DNA of 31,141 nucleotides from JAPSGM01 sp036556985 (GTDB lineage Bacteria; Chloroflexota; Limnocylindria; QHBO01), in the NCBI GenBank assembly GCA_036556985.1, contig DATBIK010000045.1, positions 1 to 31,141 of the forward strand, given 5' to 3'. A model generated the notes under the pieces. The model saw only the letters and a list, made by a program, of their open reading frames with translations. It was not told the origin of the DNA and did no database searches. The translations under genes and the position numbers were made by a program. How positions within the stretch are numbered: the stretch's first letter is position 1; each line of letters opens with the position of its first letter. Shown piece after piece: positions 7,434-14,683 of the stretch.

Positions 7434-7449
7434 GGGGCTGACCAGCCCC
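7434..7449. terminator. Hairpin between convergent genes
   Basis: GGGGCT-GACC-AGCCCC, a perfect six-pair stem, lies six bases after the dodecin stop and touches the stop codon of the convergent oxidoreductase gene. It could end both transcripts. There is no T-tract, so intrinsic termination is uncertain. Confidence 0.45.
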
Positions 7450-8351
7450 TACCAGGGCGGCGCGAGGGCCTCCATCGTCGAGCGATCGGCATGGAGGCCT
7501 TCGGCTGTCAGGGGGATGAGCGCCACATGGTCGGCCCCCGCCTGCAGCATGCCCCGCAGGCGAGCACGGACCGATGGCTCGTCGCCCCAGGCGACGAGCG
7601 CGTCCACCAGCCGGTCCGAACCAGGTGGCTCGAGGTCCTCCTCGCTGAAGCCGGCCTCGGCCAGGTTGGCCCGATAGTTCGGCAGCCCCAGGTAGCGCTC
7701 CAGGTACCGATGCGCCGCGCCGCGCGCCGCGGCGGGATCTGATTCCAGCAGGACCGCCTGGCTGACGACGAGCGCCGGGCGCGGTCGCCCGACCTCGGCC
7801 GCGGCGTCGTCGAGCAGGCGCCGCGCAGCGGCGACGTACGTACGCGGCACGAGGTACGGGAACGCGCCGTTCGCCCCGGTCGCGGCGAGGTGGAGCATCC
7901 GCTGTCGGAGCGCGGCGAGGAGGAGCGGCGGGTCGCCGTGCGGCCGCGGGCCGCGGTAGGCGGCGGCCTCGTAGGCGTCGAGGAAGTCGCGCATGGCGCG
8001 CAGCGGCGGGCCGTAGTCGTGGCCGCGGACCTCCGCCACGGTGTCCCGGTGGCTGGCGCCTACGCCCAGGATCATCCGCCCGCCGGAAAGCTCGTGGACC
8101 GTTGCCGCGCCGGCCCGCATGGCGACCGGGTCGCGGCCGTAGATGACGGCGATCCCCACCCCCAGGCCGATGCGCCGGGTGACGGCCGCCAGACCGGCGA
8201 GGAGCGCGAACGGGTCGCGCCCTGCCGTCTCCTGGGTCCAGATCGCGTCGTAGCCGGCCGCCTCGGCTGCGGACGCGAAGGCGAGGAGCTCCTCCCCGGA
8301 GAGGCGGTCGAAGTTCGACCAGACGCCGGCCGGGCCGAACGGGGCCGCCAC
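7449..8351 (-). CDS. LLM-class (F420-dependent type) oxidoreductase
   Basis: 300 residues from GTG 8351, one base after the stop of the upstream gene. The luciferase-like TIM barrel is clear: AEAAGYDAIWTQET, DPFALLAGLAAVTRRIGLGVGIAVIYGRDPVAMA-like, LSGGRMILGVGAS and a C-terminal ALVAWGDEPSVRARLRGMLQAGADHVAL. This last block is typical of actinobacterial and Chloroflexota F420-linked members rather than FMN-dependent bacterial luciferase. Substrate unknown. It is the last gene of a minus-strand run after the TPM-domain and nucleic-acid-binding proteins, and is probably co-transcribed with at least the latter. Confidence 0.82.
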   Translation of the reverse strand: MAAPFGPAGVWSNFDRLSGEELLAFASAAEAAGYDAIWTQETAGRDPFALLAGLAAVTRRIGLGVGIAVIYGRDPVAMRAGAATVHELSGGRMILGVGASHRDTVAEVRGHDYGPPLRAMRDFLDAYEAAAYRGPRPHGDPPLLLAALRQRMLHLAATGANGAFPYLVPRTYVAAARRLLDDAAAEVGRPRPALVVSQAVLLESDPAAARGAAHRYLERYLGLPNYRANLAEAGFSEEDLEPPGSDRLVDALVAWGDEPSVRARLRGMLQAGADHVALIPLTAEGLHADRSTMEALAPPW

Positions 8352-8352
8352 C

Positions 8353-9150
8353 TCAGCCGTTGGCGAGGCCGATGCGGTGGCCGTCCCGCTGGAAACGGGC
8401 GCGGTAGGCGGGGTTCGAGACGCGGCTGTTGACCGTGGCCGCGTCGAGCGGCTTCGCGGAGCGCGGAGCCCGGTAGCGGCCGCGTTCGACGATGGCGCCG
8501 GCGATCTCCGCGGCGGTCATGGGGCCGCGCTCGCCGATGACGGCGGCGATCTCCTCGTGGAGCGGGACCCGTGGCGCGGCCGCCGGCTCGGCGCGACTCG
8601 CACCCTCGGTGGGGGCGACCGACGTGCGCGGGCGGCCGGGCCGCCGCCTGGCCGGCGCCTCGGCGGCCGCCGGCTCCGCTGCCGGCGCGCTCCCGTTCGT
8701 GGCCGATATCCCGCCCCCCGCCAGCTCGTCCAGTCGGCGCGCGAGCTCGTCGACGCGCTTGCTCAGCTCCGCCAGGGCCGCGGGTGCCGCGGCCGCCGCG
8801 ACCGACTTGCCGGCCCGGGCGGCGTCGATGCGCTCCTCGACCCAGGAGGTGACCAGCTCGCCGGGCCGCACGCCGGCCTCGGCGGCCAGCAGCTTCAGCG
8901 CGGAGAGTCGCCGCGGGTCGAGGCGGAGCGACATGCCGCCGTCCTCGTCCCGGCCACGGAAGCCGCCGCCCCGCGGTCGGTCCGGCGTGAAGCCGCCGCG
9001 GTCGCGTGGCGGTCGGTCGGGCGTGAAGCCGCCCCGGTCGCGTGGCGGGCGATCGCCACCGTAGCCACCGCGCTCGCGCGGCGGCCGATCCGGCCGGCCC
9101 CCACCGGGTCGACCGCCACCACGGCGGTCGGGTCGTCGTTCGTATGACAT
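8353..9150 (-). CDS. RGG-repeat / ribbon-helix-helix / AT-hook / HARE-HTH-like protein
   Basis: 265 residues; ATG 9150 with GGGGA upstream. Four nucleic-acid-binding features occur in one chain. Residues 1-70 are an Arg/Gly/Pro low-complexity tail with three 12-residue repeats (DRPPRDRGGFTP type). Residues about 73-111 (MSLRLDPRRLSALKLLAAEA...VEERIDAA) look like a CopG-type ribbon-helix-helix. Residues about 125-145 form a short heptad helix (LAELSKRVDELARRLDEL), followed by RRRPGRPR (168-175), an AT-hook core. Residues about 197-262 (EEIAAVIGERGPMTAAEIAGAI...) look like a winged helix of the HARE-HTH kind. I cannot name a characterised homologue. It could be a nucleoid-associated or RNA-binding regulator. 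Confidence 0.75.
   Translation of the reverse strand: MSYERRPDRRGGGRPGGGRPDRPPRERGGYGGDRPPRDRGGFTPDRPPRDRGGFTPDRPRGGGFRGRDEDGGMSLRLDPRRLSALKLLAAEAGVRPGELVTSWVEERIDAARAGKSVAAAAAPAALAELSKRVDELARRLDELAGGGISATNGSAPAAEPAAAEAPARRRPGRPRTSVAPTEGASRAEPAAAPRVPLHEEIAAVIGERGPMTAAEIAGAIVERGRYRAPRSAKPLDAATVNSRVSNPAYRARFQRDGHRIGLANG
8983..9090. repeat. Three 36-bp units encoding the Arg/Gly/Pro repeat
   Basis: Codons 21-56 of the minus-strand gene encode DRPPRERGGYGG, DRPPRDRGGFTP and DRPPRDRGGFTP in a row. The last two units are identical at the protein level. The unit length is a multiple of three, so the repeat can change in number without a frameshift. Confidence 0.9.
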
Positions 9151-9200
9151 CGTGTCCCCACGATAGACGCTCCGCGCCGCGGGCGTCCATCCCGGCCCGG

Positions 9201-10946
9201 CTAGAAGGAGCTGCCCCCGCCTCCGCCTCCGCCGCTGCCTCCGCCCCCGAAGCCGCCGCCCGAGCCGGACGAGCTGGACGGCGGCGAGGATCCGACGCTG
9301 CCGAGGGCGCTGAACATGCCGCCGATGTCCGGCGTGCCCGACGAGGAGAAGAGTCCGGCCACGCCGCCGCCGCTCCCCGACGACGCGCCGTCCCAGCCGG
9401 AGGCGGAGGAGGATCCGAGCCAGGCCGGGTAGTAGCGCAGCGACGGGTCGGAGACCACGGCGGGATCGGCCAGGCCGCGCTCCAGGACGCGGGCCACCTC
9501 GTCGTGCAGGCCGAGCGCGATGCCCCACACCACCGCCTTGTCCGGCGTATCGGCCAGGACGCGGACCTCCGGCTGGGCGATGACCTCGTGGATGTTGCGC
9601 GCCTGGTCGAGCGTCTTCTGGAGCGTGCGGCGGTAGGCCTTCAGCATGGCGTCCACGTACGCGCCCTTCGGCGTGCGCTGCGACATGGCGCTGCCGAGCG
9701 CCACGGTGCCGATGCCGCCCACCGCCGTCGCCGCCCCGAGCAGGGTGAGCCCGCTCATCGGCAGGGTATAGCCCAGGAAGACGAGCCCGGCGCCGGCCAG
9801 GATCTCGACCACGCCGATGACGACCCAGCGGGTGATGATCGGCGTGGGCCGCTGTGTCAGCCAGCCCAGGCGCACCGCCTCGCTCTCGAGCCGCTCCTTC
9901 ACCGGGTCGATCGATTCGTTCAGGCCCCACAGCCGCTGGCGGGTCAGCTCGCCGTCCTGCGCCGCCCGCGAGATGGCGAGGTACGCCTCGCGCTGGGGGG
10001 CGGGGAGCTGCTTGCTGTGCGCCTGCGCCTCGGGCGTGACGGTGATGGCCGGGTCGACGAGGGGGTCGGGGTCGTCGTCGCTCTTCACCTTGCGCACCTG
10101 GTCGAGGTTGCGGAATGCGATCAGCCCCTGGCCGGCGAGGTCGACGAGTGTCGTGTTGAGGCTGTGCTGCGTCGCGCGGCCGCCGCGCACGACCGTGGCC
10201 AGGGGCGGGGTCATGCCCGCCGGCGGGCCGGCCATGAGCACGGACGGCGAGTCGACGAGGTCCGGGTCGTCGCCGTAGCGGCGCCAGGCGACGAAGACCA
10301 GGCCCAGCGTCGCGAACAGCGCGAACAGGCCGCCCGGGATGCCGACGATCGCGTTGATGACGCGGAACGCCTCCAGCCGTGCGGTGGCAGCGGGGGTGAC
10401 GGCACGGTCGACAGCGATGATCGCCTCGATCAGGCCGCCGTCGAGAGCGCCCGCTCGGATGGCCGGGATGATGATCTCGTCGCGCAGCGGCTGCTGCGCG
10501 CTCTCCGGCAGGTAGGCGGCGTTGAAGCCGGCGCCGGCCCACGTGTTCAGCTCGCCGTGCTGGAACGCCTCGTCGTCGAAGGTGAGCAGGATCGCGAAGC
10601 CGTCGTCGTAGCCCGCCCGGCCGATACCCCACTGGTCGATCAGCCTGCGCACGTCGGACGCGTTCGCCTCCGGCGTGATCGCAGGGTCGTGGCGGACGTA
10701 GACGACCACCTCGGCCCCCGAGCGCGCCTCGATCGCGTCGATCTGCTGCTCGAGCACGCGCTCGGCTTCCGGCGATACCGCGCCGGCCGGGTCGTAGACG
10801 GCCTGGTCGGTGACGGGGTCGGGAAACGATGGCCGTCCGGCGGCGGTGACCGCGTCGAGCAGGCGCGGCCCGACGAGCACGATGAGCACCCAGATCCCGG
10901 CGATGACAAACGCGCCGATGCCCCGAAAGCCGATTCCCCGTAGCAT
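9201..10946 (-). CDS. TPM-domain / DUF2207-like membrane protein with Gly/Ser-rich tail
   Basis: 581 residues from ATG 10946. An N-terminal membrane segment (about 8-28) is followed by an extracytosolic TPM domain (about 42-170; VYDPAGAVSPEAERVLEQQIDAIEARSGAEV and WGIGRAGYDDGFAILL). A membrane helix follows (about 195-218), then a cytoplasmic part with a winged-helix-like stretch (TTLVDLAGQGLIAFRNL), two more membrane helices (about 365-415), and a DUF2207-type ending: RTPKGAYVDAMLKAYRRTL, VVWGIALGLHDEVARVLERG, RYYPAWLG, and a Ser/Gly-rich tail ending GGSSF. DUF2207 proteins normally start with their own beta domain; here a TPM domain takes its place. Function unknown; envelope stress or membrane-protein turnover is a guess. 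A TATGCT hexamer six bases upstream suggests a leaderless mRNA. Confidence 0.78.
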   Translation of the reverse strand: MLRGIGFRGIGAFVIAGIWVLIVLVGPRLLDAVTAAGRPSFPDPVTDQAVYDPAGAVSPEAERVLEQQIDAIEARSGAEVVVYVRHDPAITPEANASDVRRLIDQWGIGRAGYDDGFAILLTFDDEAFQHGELNTWAGAGFNAAYLPESAQQPLRDEIIIPAIRAGALDGGLIEAIIAVDRAVTPAATARLEAFRVINAIVGIPGGLFALFATLGLVFVAWRRYGDDPDLVDSPSVLMAGPPAGMTPPLATVVRGGRATQHSLNTTLVDLAGQGLIAFRNLDQVRKVKSDDDPDPLVDPAITVTPEAQAHSKQLPAPQREAYLAISRAAQDGELTRQRLWGLNESIDPVKERLESEAVRLGWLTQRPTPIITRWVVIGVVEILAGAGLVFLGYTLPMSGLTLLGAATAVGGIGTVALGSAMSQRTPKGAYVDAMLKAYRRTLQKTLDQARNIHEVIAQPEVRVLADTPDKAVVWGIALGLHDEVARVLERGLADPAVVSDPSLRYYPAWLGSSSASGWDGASSGSGGGVAGLFSSSGTPDIGGMFSALGSVGSSPPSSSSGSGGGFGGGGSGGGGGGGSSF

Positions 10947-10952
10947 GTGCCC

Positions 10953-10958
10953 AGCATA
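10953..10958 (-). promoter_or_regulatory. Putative -10 box (TATGCT) for the TPM-domain gene
   Basis: TATGCT on the minus strand lies six bases before the ATG at 10946. A transcript starting seven bases downstream of the box would begin at the start codon. No clear -35 is seen. Confidence 0.5.
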
Positions 10959-10982
10959 AATGCCCGCCGGCCGCTGACGCCG

Positions 10983-11113
10983 GCGCCCGGCACCGGTCTT
11001 GCAACCCCGGTGCACGGGGGACGAGCGAAGTGCCCCGCGACGCAACCCTGCGTCGCGCTCGCATCCCACGTGGATCGCGCCTCCGCGCTTCGCTCCGGAA
11101 CAACGCACGGAGC
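10983..11113 (+). promoter_or_regulatory. Structured 5' leader of the secreted DPBB gene
   Basis: Three consecutive stems occur before the gene: GCACCGG/CCGGTGC (10990-10996 with 11007-11013), CGGGG/CCCCG (11015-11019 with 11033-11037) and the perfect eight-pair GCGACGCA-ACCC-TGCGTCGC (11037-11056). A further C/G-rich stretch runs to the GGAG at 11109-11112. This could be a riboswitch or a regulatory leader. I could not match its loops to a class I know. Confidence 0.4.
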
Positions 11114-11120
11114 CTTTCTC

Positions 11121-11708
11121 TTGCTGGAACGCGCCGCGGCGCTGTGCGCCGCGCTGATCATCGGCATGCTGCCCGTCACCTGGGTGTCGGCGGCCGCCGC
11201 CCTGTCCTACGAGCGTGGTGGCGCGGCCGCCCCGCTCATCGAGATGTCCGTCCTGTCCGGCACGCCGCGCGAGCACGACCTCATGGACCTGCCACCAATG
11301 CCTGCGCCGGACCCGACGCCGAAGGAGCGACCGGACCGTCGCCGCGACGCCGGGCCGGAGCAATCAGGACCGAGCACGCCGCTGCCCGCGCCCGTCATCG
11401 CCGGCATCGGCAGCAACTATCCCGGCACCGCCGGCTTCATCGGCCAGGCGACCGTCGCCCTGCCCGGGGCGATGGGCGGCCGCTATACCGGCACGGTCCA
11501 GGGCCACGTCACCGTCTGCGCGGACCGATGCGTCCGGCTGCCGGTCGTCGACTGGTGCGACTGCCACTGGGGCACCGCCGACCAGCGGGTCGCCGACATC
11601 AGCCACGCGGCGTGGCCGCTCATCAGCGACCAGCCGCTGTCGGCGGGCCTCATCGAGGTCCGCGTGATCCTGGACGATCCGAACCTGGCTGCCGTGTGGA
11701 ACGGCTGA
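11121..11708 (+). CDS. Secreted double-psi beta-barrel (RlpA-like) protein
   Basis: 195 residues if it starts at TTG 11121, which has GGAG at eight-base spacing and puts a signal peptide (LERAAALCAALIIGMLPVTWVSAAAA) right at the N-terminus. Earlier in-frame GTG codons (for example 11069) would add a basic extension. A Pro/Asp/Arg linker follows. The C-terminal ~100 residues (YPGTAGFIGQATVALPG ... VTVCADRCVRLPVVDWCDC ... GTADQRVADISHAAWPLIS ... GLIEVRVIL) fit the double-psi beta-barrel of RlpA/expansin-like proteins, with four cysteines in the CADRC...WCDC region that could form disulfides. These proteins bind or cleave cell-wall glycans. The RlpA-type 'inDrGP' Asp is replaced by VVDWC, so catalysis is uncertain. 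Confidence 0.7.
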   Translation: MLERAAALCAALIIGMLPVTWVSAAAALSYERGGAAAPLIEMSVLSGTPREHDLMDLPPMPAPDPTPKERPDRRRDAGPEQSGPSTPLPAPVIAGIGSNYPGTAGFIGQATVALPGAMGGRYTGTVQGHVTVCADRCVRLPVVDWCDCHWGTADQRVADISHAAWPLISDQPLSAGLIEVRVILDDPNLAAVWNG

Positions 11709-11729
11709 TCAGGTCCGGCTGATCAGGTG
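11702..11729. repeat. Tandem 14-bp duplication carrying two stop codons
   Basis: CGGCTGATCAGGTC (11702) is followed directly by CGGCTGATCAGGTG (11716); 13 of 14 bases match. The palindromic TGATCA in the first copy gives the stop of the plus-strand DPBB gene, and the TGATCA in the second gives the stop of the convergent minus-strand gene. Confidence 0.9.
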
Positions 11730-12196
11730 CAGCTCACCGTCACCTGGTCCGGCAGCTCGGTCAGCCCGGTGATGCGGGCCGCGAACCTCTCGGTCGCCCC
11801 GCCCTCCAGCGGGCCGGCCGAGAGCGGCTGGACGCGGAGCGTGCTCCCCCCGGCGTCGAGCGCGCGGAGCTGGCACTTGCCGTAGCCGCGCGAGGTGCCG
11901 AGGTTCTCGACCTCGATCGTCACCTCTACGGCGCCCGGCGGGGCCGGCACGACGTCCGTGATCCGCGCCTCGTAGGGGCCGACGCCGCGCATCGCCAGGC
12001 TGGCCCAGATGGCGAGGCCGACCACCCCGACGATGATGGCAACCACCATCGTGCCGTGGTACTGGCTGGCCGACGGCGTGGCCATGCCGGCCCGGTTGCA
12101 GACTGCGCAGATCGACTCGTCCGGTCCGATCTCGCGGCCGCACTTGATGCAGTGCCGCGGGGGGCGCGGGTCGGCGGGCGCGCGGTCCTCGCTCAT
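11723..12196 (-). CDS. Zinc-ribbon membrane protein with FxLYD-like outer domain
   Basis: 157 residues. An N-terminal zinc ribbon has two CxxC pairs (C16/C19 in CIKC and C30/C33 in CAVC). One membrane helix follows at about 50-69, then a beta-rich outer domain (about 75-157: YEARITDVVPAPPGAVEVTIEVENLGTSRGYGKCQLRALD ...), resembling FxLYD/CARDB-type domains that describe 'extra-cytoplasmic tail' proteins of unknown role. The ATG overlaps the stop of the DUF1684 gene (ATGA), so the two are translationally coupled. It converges on the DPBB gene across a tandem duplication. Confidence 0.68.
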   Translation of the reverse strand: MSEDRAPADPRPPRHCIKCGREIGPDESICAVCNRAGMATPSASQYHGTMVVAIIVGVVGLAIWASLAMRGVGPYEARITDVVPAPPGAVEVTIEVENLGTSRGYGKCQLRALDAGGSTLRVQPLSAGPLEGGATERFAARITGLTELPDQVTVSCT

Positions 12197-12816
12197 GACG
12201 CCGGCTCGAGGCGCTCGCCGGCGGCGATGGGGACGGCCAGCCGGTTCTCGGCCGGGGCCAGCGGGCAGCTCCATCGGGCGTCGTACACGCAGGAAGGGTG
12301 GTACGCGTAGTTGAAGTCCAGCGCGAGCGCGTCGCCCTCGGAGCCGAGGTCGGCGCCCTTGGCCGAGTCCCACAGGTAGCGGCCGCCCCCGTACGTCTCG
12401 CGCCCGCTCGTCGCGTCCAGGAACGGGACGAAGATGCCGCCGGCGTACTCGTTCAGCCAGTAGACCGCCAGCCGGCAGTCCTGCCCGTCGACGCGGAAGC
12501 TCACCCAGCCGATGCGCGAGAACGGCATCGCCGGCCCCTCGCCGGAGCGCGGGACGTCGAGCGGCGCCGCGTCGGGATCGGGCTCGAGCGCCGCCGTGAA
12601 GCGCAGCGACGGGTCATGGCGCCAGTACGCCAGGCCACGGAAGTCGCGCCGCGCGTCCTCGGGGATCGGCGACGAGGGATGGTCGGCGAAGAGCCGGTCC
12701 TTGCCGGCGCGGAAATTCACGAGGCGCAGGGGTGCCGCACGCCGGTCGGCGCGCATGGCGTGATAGAGCGCGGCGACGCGCCGCCGCCAATCGGCGAGGT
12801 CGAGGTGATCGGACAT
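12193..12816 (-). CDS. DUF1684 family protein
   Basis: 207 residues from ATG 12816. Recognised by the family blocks: LVNFRAGKDRLFADHPSSPIPEDARRDFRGLAYWRHDPSLRF near the start, then CRLAVYWLNEYAGGIFVPFLDATSGRETYGGGRYLWD, and LDFNYAYHPSCVYDARWSCPLAPAENRLAVPIAAGE at the end. DUF1684 is a widespread, structurally known but functionally undefined family. It has no signal peptide or membrane segment, so it is probably cytoplasmic. TATCCT twelve bases upstream may be its -10 box. It follows the opu operon terminator hairpin and is translationally coupled to the zinc-ribbon gene. Confidence 0.82.
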   Translation of the reverse strand: MSDHLDLADWRRRVAALYHAMRADRRAAPLRLVNFRAGKDRLFADHPSSPIPEDARRDFRGLAYWRHDPSLRFTAALEPDPDAAPLDVPRSGEGPAMPFSRIGWVSFRVDGQDCRLAVYWLNEYAGGIFVPFLDATSGRETYGGGRYLWDSAKGADLGSEGDALALDFNYAYHPSCVYDARWSCPLAPAENRLAVPIAAGERLEPAS

Positions 12817-12833
12817 GGGTGCCGGGCAAGGAT

Positions 12834-12864
12834 ACGGGCGAGGCGCCTGGAGCGCCTCGCCCGT
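12834..12864 (-). terminator. Perfect 13-pair hairpin after the opu operon
   Basis: ACGGGCGAGGCGC, a five-base loop, then GCGCCTCGCCCGT. It starts 26 bases after the stop of the substrate-binding protein gene on the minus strand. There is no T-tract, so it would be a non-canonical (I-shaped) terminator or an mRNA-stabilising stem. It also lies just upstream of the DUF1684 start. Confidence 0.65.
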
Positions 12865-12890
12865 CATCGGTCGAGGCCGGCGGACCGGCC

Positions 12891-13820
12891 TCAGAGCAGG
12901 TCGTGGTCCTCGAGGAACTGCCGCGCCACGTCGGCGTAGTCCTCCTGGTTGGTGACGACCGACACCCCCAGCTGGGTGAGCGCCTCGGTGGTCAGCTCCG
13001 CGGACACCGCGTTGAGGGTCTCCTCGAAGTCGGCCGGCGCCGCCTCGACGAGCTCCGCGGTGGCCACCGGCACCATGTTCTGGGCCGGTTGAAGCCCCAG
13101 GTCGTCCTCGAGGAGGACGAAGTTGAACGTCACGATGTCCGGCTGCGTGGTGCAGACCTGGGCGACGTCGATCGCCTCGTTGTTCAGCGCCTGTGCCATC
13201 TCGGTACTGCACGGAGACAGGCTCTCGACCTCGAGCTGGTCGATGTCGATGCCGTAGACCTCCTCGAGACCCGGGCCGCAGACGGGGTTCTCGGCGCATG
13301 CCGGAGCCAGGCCCCAGACGAGCTGGTCGGCCACCTCGGCCACGTCGCTCATGTTCTCCAGCCCCAGGTCGGTGGCGGTCTCCTGTCGCACGACCCAGCC
13401 GTCGGCATCGGTGCCCGGCGAGTAGTCGAGCGCGACCCAGTCGTTCGCCTCCAAAGCGGCCTGCAAATTGGTCCAGGTCTCCTCGGCGTCCGAGGACACC
13501 TCGCCCTCGAGGTAGCTCGTCGCCCCGCCGAGGTATTCCGGGATGAGGTTCACGTCTCCGGCCTCGAGGGCGGCGTGAACGGCCGGGCGCTCGCCGATCT
13601 CGAGGCGTCGCTCGACCTCGTAGCCGGCATTCTCCAATGCCTGCGCGTAGATCTCGGCGACCACGGCCGCCTCGTAGAAGCCCGCCGATCCGATGGTGAC
13701 GGCCGGCTTCTCCTCCGTGCCGCCGCTGGCGGCCGGGCTGCCGCTCCCACCCGACGTGCAGGCGCTCAGCACGAGCGCGAGCGACGCCGCCCCGAGAGCG
13801 AGCGTGCGGTGTCTCCGCAT
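12891..13820 (-). CDS. Quaternary-amine (glycine betaine/choline/carnitine) ABC transporter, substrate-binding lipoprotein
   Basis: 309 residues; ATG 13820 with a strong AGGAGG seven bases upstream. Signal peptide with lipobox LVLSAC, lipidated Cys21. Then an OpuAC/OsmF-type binding domain: TIGSAGFYEAAVVAEIYAQALENAGYEVERR, DVNLIPEYLGGATSYL, LDYSPGTDADGWVV and the C-terminal LTTEALTQLGVSVVTNQEDYADVARQFLEDHDL. This type delivers betaine, choline, carnitine or related osmolytes. It is the last gene of a four-gene operon. The substrate cannot be fixed from sequence alone. Four cysteines in the second half (CAENPVC, PCSTEM, VCTTQP) may form disulfides. Confidence 0.86.
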   Translation of the reverse strand: MRRHRTLALGAASLALVLSACTSGGSGSPAASGGTEEKPAVTIGSAGFYEAAVVAEIYAQALENAGYEVERRLEIGERPAVHAALEAGDVNLIPEYLGGATSYLEGEVSSDAEETWTNLQAALEANDWVALDYSPGTDADGWVVRQETATDLGLENMSDVAEVADQLVWGLAPACAENPVCGPGLEEVYGIDIDQLEVESLSPCSTEMAQALNNEAIDVAQVCTTQPDIVTFNFVLLEDDLGLQPAQNMVPVATAELVEAAPADFEETLNAVSAELTTEALTQLGVSVVTNQEDYADVARQFLEDHDLL

Positions 13821-13942
13821 TGGGTCCTCCTTGATTGGATCTTCCCCGCGGCTGGATGCCCGGGGGCGTCGCCAGTCTACCCAGCGACGACTCTCTCGAC
13901 ATCAAACAATACGGCACCGGATGGCACCCGGTTCAGGTGCGA

Positions 13943-14680
13943 TCAGGTGGTGGCCGGAGGCGCGACCTCGACAGCTTCGCCGGGCGCGCGCTGGTGGGCA
14001 CCACGGAGGCCGGGGGACATGGCACGGCGCTGGAGGAGGGCGAAGGCCGCCTCCGTGCCGAGGGCCAGCAGTGCGACGAGCACTGCCGCTCCGAAGACCC
14101 GCACCTGGTCGTTGAGGAACAGGCCCTGGACGATGAAATGGCCGAGGGTCCCGCCGCCGACGAGGGCGGCCAGCGTGGCGGTTGCCACGACCGTCACCGC
14201 CGAGGAGCGCACCCCGGCGAGGATGACGGGCAGCGCCACCGGCACCTCCACCCGTCGCAGGAGCTGCAGCTCTGTCATGCCCATCCCGCGGCCGGCCTCG
14301 CGGAGGTCGTCGTCCACCTCGCGCAGTCCCGCGTAGGTGTTCGTGACGATGGGCGGGATGGCGAGCGCCACGAGGGCGGCGAACGCGGGCAGGAAGCCGA
14401 TGCCTGCCCTTGCAAAGAGGAGCGTCGTGATGGGGTAGACGATCCCCAGCCAGCCGAGCGACGGCACCGCGCGACCGATGTTGCTGATGGCCACCACCGC
14501 GCGCGCCCCACGGTTGGTATGGCCGATGTACAGGCCGGCCGGCAGCGCGAGCAGCAGCCCGGCGGCGAGCGAGGTGGCGGACAGCCAGACGTGCTCCCCG
14601 ATGCGCAGCCCGATGGCGTCGCGCCCGCTCCAGTTCGCGGGATCCGTGTACCAGGCCATCACCTCGCCCAGGAAGTCCAT
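13943..14680 (-). CDS. Quaternary-amine ABC transporter permease (OpuBB/OpuBD type)
   Basis: 245 residues, about six membrane helices, with the binding-protein-dependent transport EAA loop reading EVDDDLREAGRGMGMTELQLLRRVEVPVALPVILAG. It starts three bases after the stop of the first permease gene; together they form the heterodimeric membrane channel. The C-terminus is a Pro/Ala-rich tail. The 122-bp gap to the substrate-binding gene holds that gene's own ribosome-binding site. Confidence 0.88.
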   Translation of the reverse strand: MDFLGEVMAWYTDPANWSGRDAIGLRIGEHVWLSATSLAAGLLLALPAGLYIGHTNRGARAVVAISNIGRAVPSLGWLGIVYPITTLLFARAGIGFLPAFAALVALAIPPIVTNTYAGLREVDDDLREAGRGMGMTELQLLRRVEVPVALPVILAGVRSSAVTVVATATLAALVGGGTLGHFIVQGLFLNDQVRVFGAAVLVALLALGTEAAFALLQRRAMSPGLRGAHQRAPGEAVEVAPPATT

Positions 14681-14683
14681 CGG

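Noticed and set aside
8353..11103. A single 916-codon frame running through the nucleic-acid-binding gene and out of frame across the TPM gene
   Set aside because: Only the last 265 codons (from ATG 9150) look like protein; the upstream part is the Arg-rich shadow of the TPM gene. Not a fusion.
10983..11113. Calling the leader a c-di-GMP or c-di-AMP riboswitch outright
   Set aside because: The stems are real, but I cannot find the conserved core of either class, so it is reported only as a candidate.
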